From: an uncultured Acidobacteriota bacterium
GTDB taxonomy: Bacteria > Acidobacteriota > CAIWXX01
Length of the DNA stretch: 64,000 bases
Assembly: GCA_903916735.1 (NCBI GenBank)
Contig: CAIWXX010000024.1
Location: 1-64,000, forward strand
Direction of reading: 5' to 3'
The translations under genes were made by a program, and so were the position numbers. Shown here piece by piece: positions 62,074 to 64,000 of the stretch. The notes under the pieces were generated by a model, which was given only the letters and a program-made list of their open reading frames with translations, was not told where the DNA came from and made no database searches. Numbering within the stretch: position 1 is the first letter of the stretch; each line of letters starts with the position of its first letter.

Positions 62074-63321
62074 ATGGAATCCACCCTCTACCTGATTCTG
62101 TCGCCGCTTCTGATGATGGTCTATACGATGGCGGCCACACTGGATATGTGCCTCTGCGCTCTCAATAGCGTCGAATTGAAGAAACTCGCCATCGGCGAAG
62201 AGCGGAAGAACCTTGACAATATTGTGCATTTTCTGGAAGTGCATCAGGATGTTTCGATCGCCCTGCACCTCAGCCGCCAGATACTGCTCATCCTCACCGT
62301 CATGACGACCGTGCTCGCGATGGTCTCCAAGAGTGTGCCGCATCCATATCTCACGTCACTCGGCGCCCTCATCATTCTCATCCTCGTTTTCGGGCAGGTG
62401 ATCCCGCGAACATTTGCCTATCGGTTTCCCGAAAAATCCATTCTGCTGCTGGCGCCGCTTTTCGCCCGTTTCTATGTTCTGCTCTGGCCGTTCATCTATC
62501 CGCTGCGGAAATTAAAATTGGTGTGGACGCGTGAGAAGGGGGAGCAACAGGGGGCCAGCGATGAAGAGATCGCCGCCTTCATCAAGGTGGGCAAGGAGGA
62601 AGGCATATTGGAGGAGGGCGAGGAGAAGCTGTTCAAATCCGTTGTCGACTTCGGAGACACAGTCGTCAGGGAAGTCATGACACCACGCATCGACATCGTG
62701 GCCGTCCGCGATGATGCGACAGTGGCCGAACTGCGGCGAGTGGTCATCGAAGAAAAACATTCCAGGATTCCTGTATACACAAGTGCCATGGACAACATCT
62801 GTGGTTTCGTGCTCGCTCGAGACCTCGTGCACATGCTGGCCGTCCCCGAACCGGCAACCAATGTTCGCCCGCTTCTGCGACAGCCATATTTTGTTCCTGA
62901 AACGAAGAAGGTGTCTGAGCTGCTGTCGGAATTTCAGAAGCTGCGCTTGAGCATGGCGGTTGTCGTCAACGAATACGGCGGTGTCGCCGGCCTCGTCACC
63001 ATCGAAGATTTGCTCGAAGAGATAGTCGGCGAAATCAAAGATGAATACGATGAGGACCGCGAGCAGATTGTTCGAGACGGCAGCCGAGGCTACCTGGTTG
63101 CCGGCAGCATGGAACTCGCGAAGGTGGGCGAGTTTTTCCAGGTGGACTTGAGAGAACACGAGGGGGGCGTGAATACAATCGGCGGCCTCGTCACCGCTCT
63201 CGCCGGCCGCATGCTGGCTGAAGGCGAATCGATTGAACACGACGGTCTCCGGTTCGAAGTCGTGCAGGGAGACCGGCGAAGGATTCATCGGATTCGAATT
63301 AAAAAAATCATGGAGACATGA
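62074..63321 (+). CDS. CBS-domain transporter-like protein (HlyC/CorC family, CNNM-type)
   Basis: 415 residues from ATG at 62074, with GGAG 8 nt upstream. An N-terminal DUF21/CNNM membrane domain (about 1-160) is followed by two CBS domains (about 205-330; TPRIDIVAVRDDATVAELRR and KVSELLSEFQKLRLSMAVVV) and the CorC/HlyC domain at the end (about 335-415; GYLVAGSMELAKVGEFFQVD). These are linked to magnesium or cobalt efflux. It fits between ybeY and era, as in many genomes. Confidence 0.92.
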   Translation: MESTLYLILSPLLMMVYTMAATLDMCLCALNSVELKKLAIGEERKNLDNIVHFLEVHQDVSIALHLSRQILLILTVMTTVLAMVSKSVPHPYLTSLGALIILILVFGQVIPRTFAYRFPEKSILLLAPLFARFYVLLWPFIYPLRKLKLVWTREKGEQQGASDEEIAAFIKVGKEEGILEEGEEKLFKSVVDFGDTVVREVMTPRIDIVAVRDDATVAELRRVVIEEKHSRIPVYTSAMDNICGFVLARDLVHMLAVPEPATNVRPLLRQPYFVPETKKVSELLSEFQKLRLSMAVVVNEYGGVAGLVTIEDLLEEIVGEIKDEYDEDREQIVRDGSRGYLVAGSMELAKVGEFFQVDLREHEGGVNTIGGLVTALAGRMLAEGESIEHDGLRFEVVQGDRRRIHRIRIKKIMET

Positions 63322-63397
63322 GTGTTCATGGAGGCGCGACGGATGTGGCTTGTTAATTGCCGGTTCCCAGTTAGCGGTTCGCAGATGGAGATGTGCG

Positions 63398-64000
63398 ATG
63401 TCGGAGAATGAGATGCCTGGCGTGACCAGGATATCAAAGGGCCGATATGCGATGGTGGCTGTGATCGGGCGGCCGAATTCGGGGAAGTCAACTTTTGTCA
63501 ATCGGTTGGTCGGGGAAAAAATCTCGATCGTCTCGGACAAACCGCAGACAACTCGACACCGGATCTTCGGAGTCCGCACGTCGGAACGCGGACAACTCGT
63601 TTTCATCGACACCCCGGGAATTCATAAGCCTCTCTACCGCCTCAACCGATTCATGATGCACAATGCCCTGAGCGCGATCGAGGATGCCGACATGGCGTTG
63701 CTGATTGTCGATGCATCCGAGAAGTTTGGCGGCGGTGATCGATATCTACTCGGTGCCATGAATGATTATAAAAAACCTCTGATCGTTCTCCTGAACAAAA
63801 TCGACCTGATCCGTCCGTCGCGACTCTTGCCGCTGATGGATCACTATGGCGGGGCGCTGCCGGCCAAAGAGATAATTCCCATGTCCGCTCTGCGTGGGGA
63901 TAATGTTGAGCTCATCGAGCGGACGATCTGGGAGAATGCGGCTGAAGGCGAGCCGATGTTCCCTATCGACATGCATACGGATAGGACCGAGGTGTTTCGG
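63398..64000 (+). CDS. era: GTPase Era, N-terminal part (runs off the window)
   Basis: 201 codons to the right edge; the C-terminal KH domain is outside. Start ATG at 63398 reads MSENEMPGVTRISKGRYAMV. The G domain has G1 GRPNSGKSTFVNRL, G2 around PQTTRHRI, G3 VFIDTPGIHKPLYRLN and G4 LIVLLNKIDL. Era binds 16S rRNA and supports 30S assembly, matching the ybeY and phoH neighbours. Confidence 0.96.
   Translation, partial: MSENEMPGVTRISKGRYAMVAVIGRPNSGKSTFVNRLVGEKISIVSDKPQTTRHRIFGVRTSERGQLVFIDTPGIHKPLYRLNRFMMHNALSAIEDADMALLIVDASEKFGGGDRYLLGAMNDYKKPLIVLLNKIDLIRPSRLLPLMDHYGGALPAKEIIPMSALRGDNVELIERTIWENAAEGEPMFPIDMHTDRTEVFR

Noticed and set aside
62512-63612. 366-codon minus-strand frame as a gene
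   Set aside because: It is antisense to the CBS-domain gene and runs into era; no domain and no ribosome site.
1-64000. tRNA, rRNA or CRISPR arrays
   Set aside because: No cloverleaf-like T-arm sequence, no rRNA-like conserved segment and no regularly spaced repeats were seen on either strand by reading.

Overview
The window comes from a diderm (Gram-negative-type) bacterium. Supporting genes are LolC/LolD, a TolC-type outer membrane protein, a TonB-like energy transducer, GT9 and WaaE-like glycosyltransferases and an O-antigen-type ABC exporter. Gene content (RecD2, PC4-domain protein, SpoIID/SPOR protein, two TruA paralogues, a selenocysteine peroxiredoxin, a multihaem cytochrome) points away from the well-studied enterics and towards a deep-branching phylum such as Acidobacteriota or a relative. 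That placement is inference; there is no rRNA in the window. Base composition looks moderately GC-rich throughout. I saw no tRNA, rRNA or CRISPR array.

Region 1 (1-5.4 kb): the end of a hybrid histidine kinase, a decayed IS91-type transposase remnant, an ECF sigma factor with an overlapping anti-sigma factor that carries a long repetitive extracytoplasmic tail, and a GT-C-like membrane protein. Region 2 (5.5-18.2 kb) is a surface-glycan island: GT2, GT4, GNAT, DegT aminotransferase, methyltransferase, B12-binding radical SAM protein, and the Wzm/Wzt exporter, with Wzm on the opposite strand from Wzt. Its edges hold broken genes (a LegB-like epimerase fragment, truncated GDP-fucose synthase, DUF6788 genes, HigB with a frameshifted HigA). 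A 95-bp direct repeat lies at each end.

Region 3 (18.4-31 kb) is mostly minus-strand housekeeping: an EEP-family hydrolase (plus strand), STAS protein, TlpA-like thioredoxin, lolD-lolC-lysS, transglutaminase-like protein, nusB-ribH, a SpoIID/SPOR protein, a TonB-like protein and a lipoprotein. Region 4 (31-39.3 kb, plus strand): thiolase, SDR reductase and enoyl-CoA hydratase (fatty-acid or aromatic acyl-CoA metabolism), RecD2 helicase, a structured intergenic element, a small multihaem cytochrome and an M23 peptidase.

Region 5 (39.5-52.5 kb, mostly minus): HtrA-type protease, a peroxiredoxin whose peroxidatic residue is encoded by in-frame TGA with a SECIS-like hairpin after it, folK, small secreted proteins, a CDF transporter fragment, a histone-deacetylase-family protein, UDP-glucose dehydrogenase, homoserine dehydrogenase, glycosyltransferases and TolC. 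Region 6 (53-64 kb): two convergent truA paralogues, a membrane protein, a macro-domain protein, tatA-tatC, and the conserved phoH-pgpH-ybeY-corC-era series, with era running off the right edge.

The most notable observations are the selenocysteine peroxiredoxin, the repeat-bearing anti-sigma factor, the direct repeats bounding the glycan island, the paired truA genes and a hairpin-rich unassigned element near 37.2-37.4 kb.
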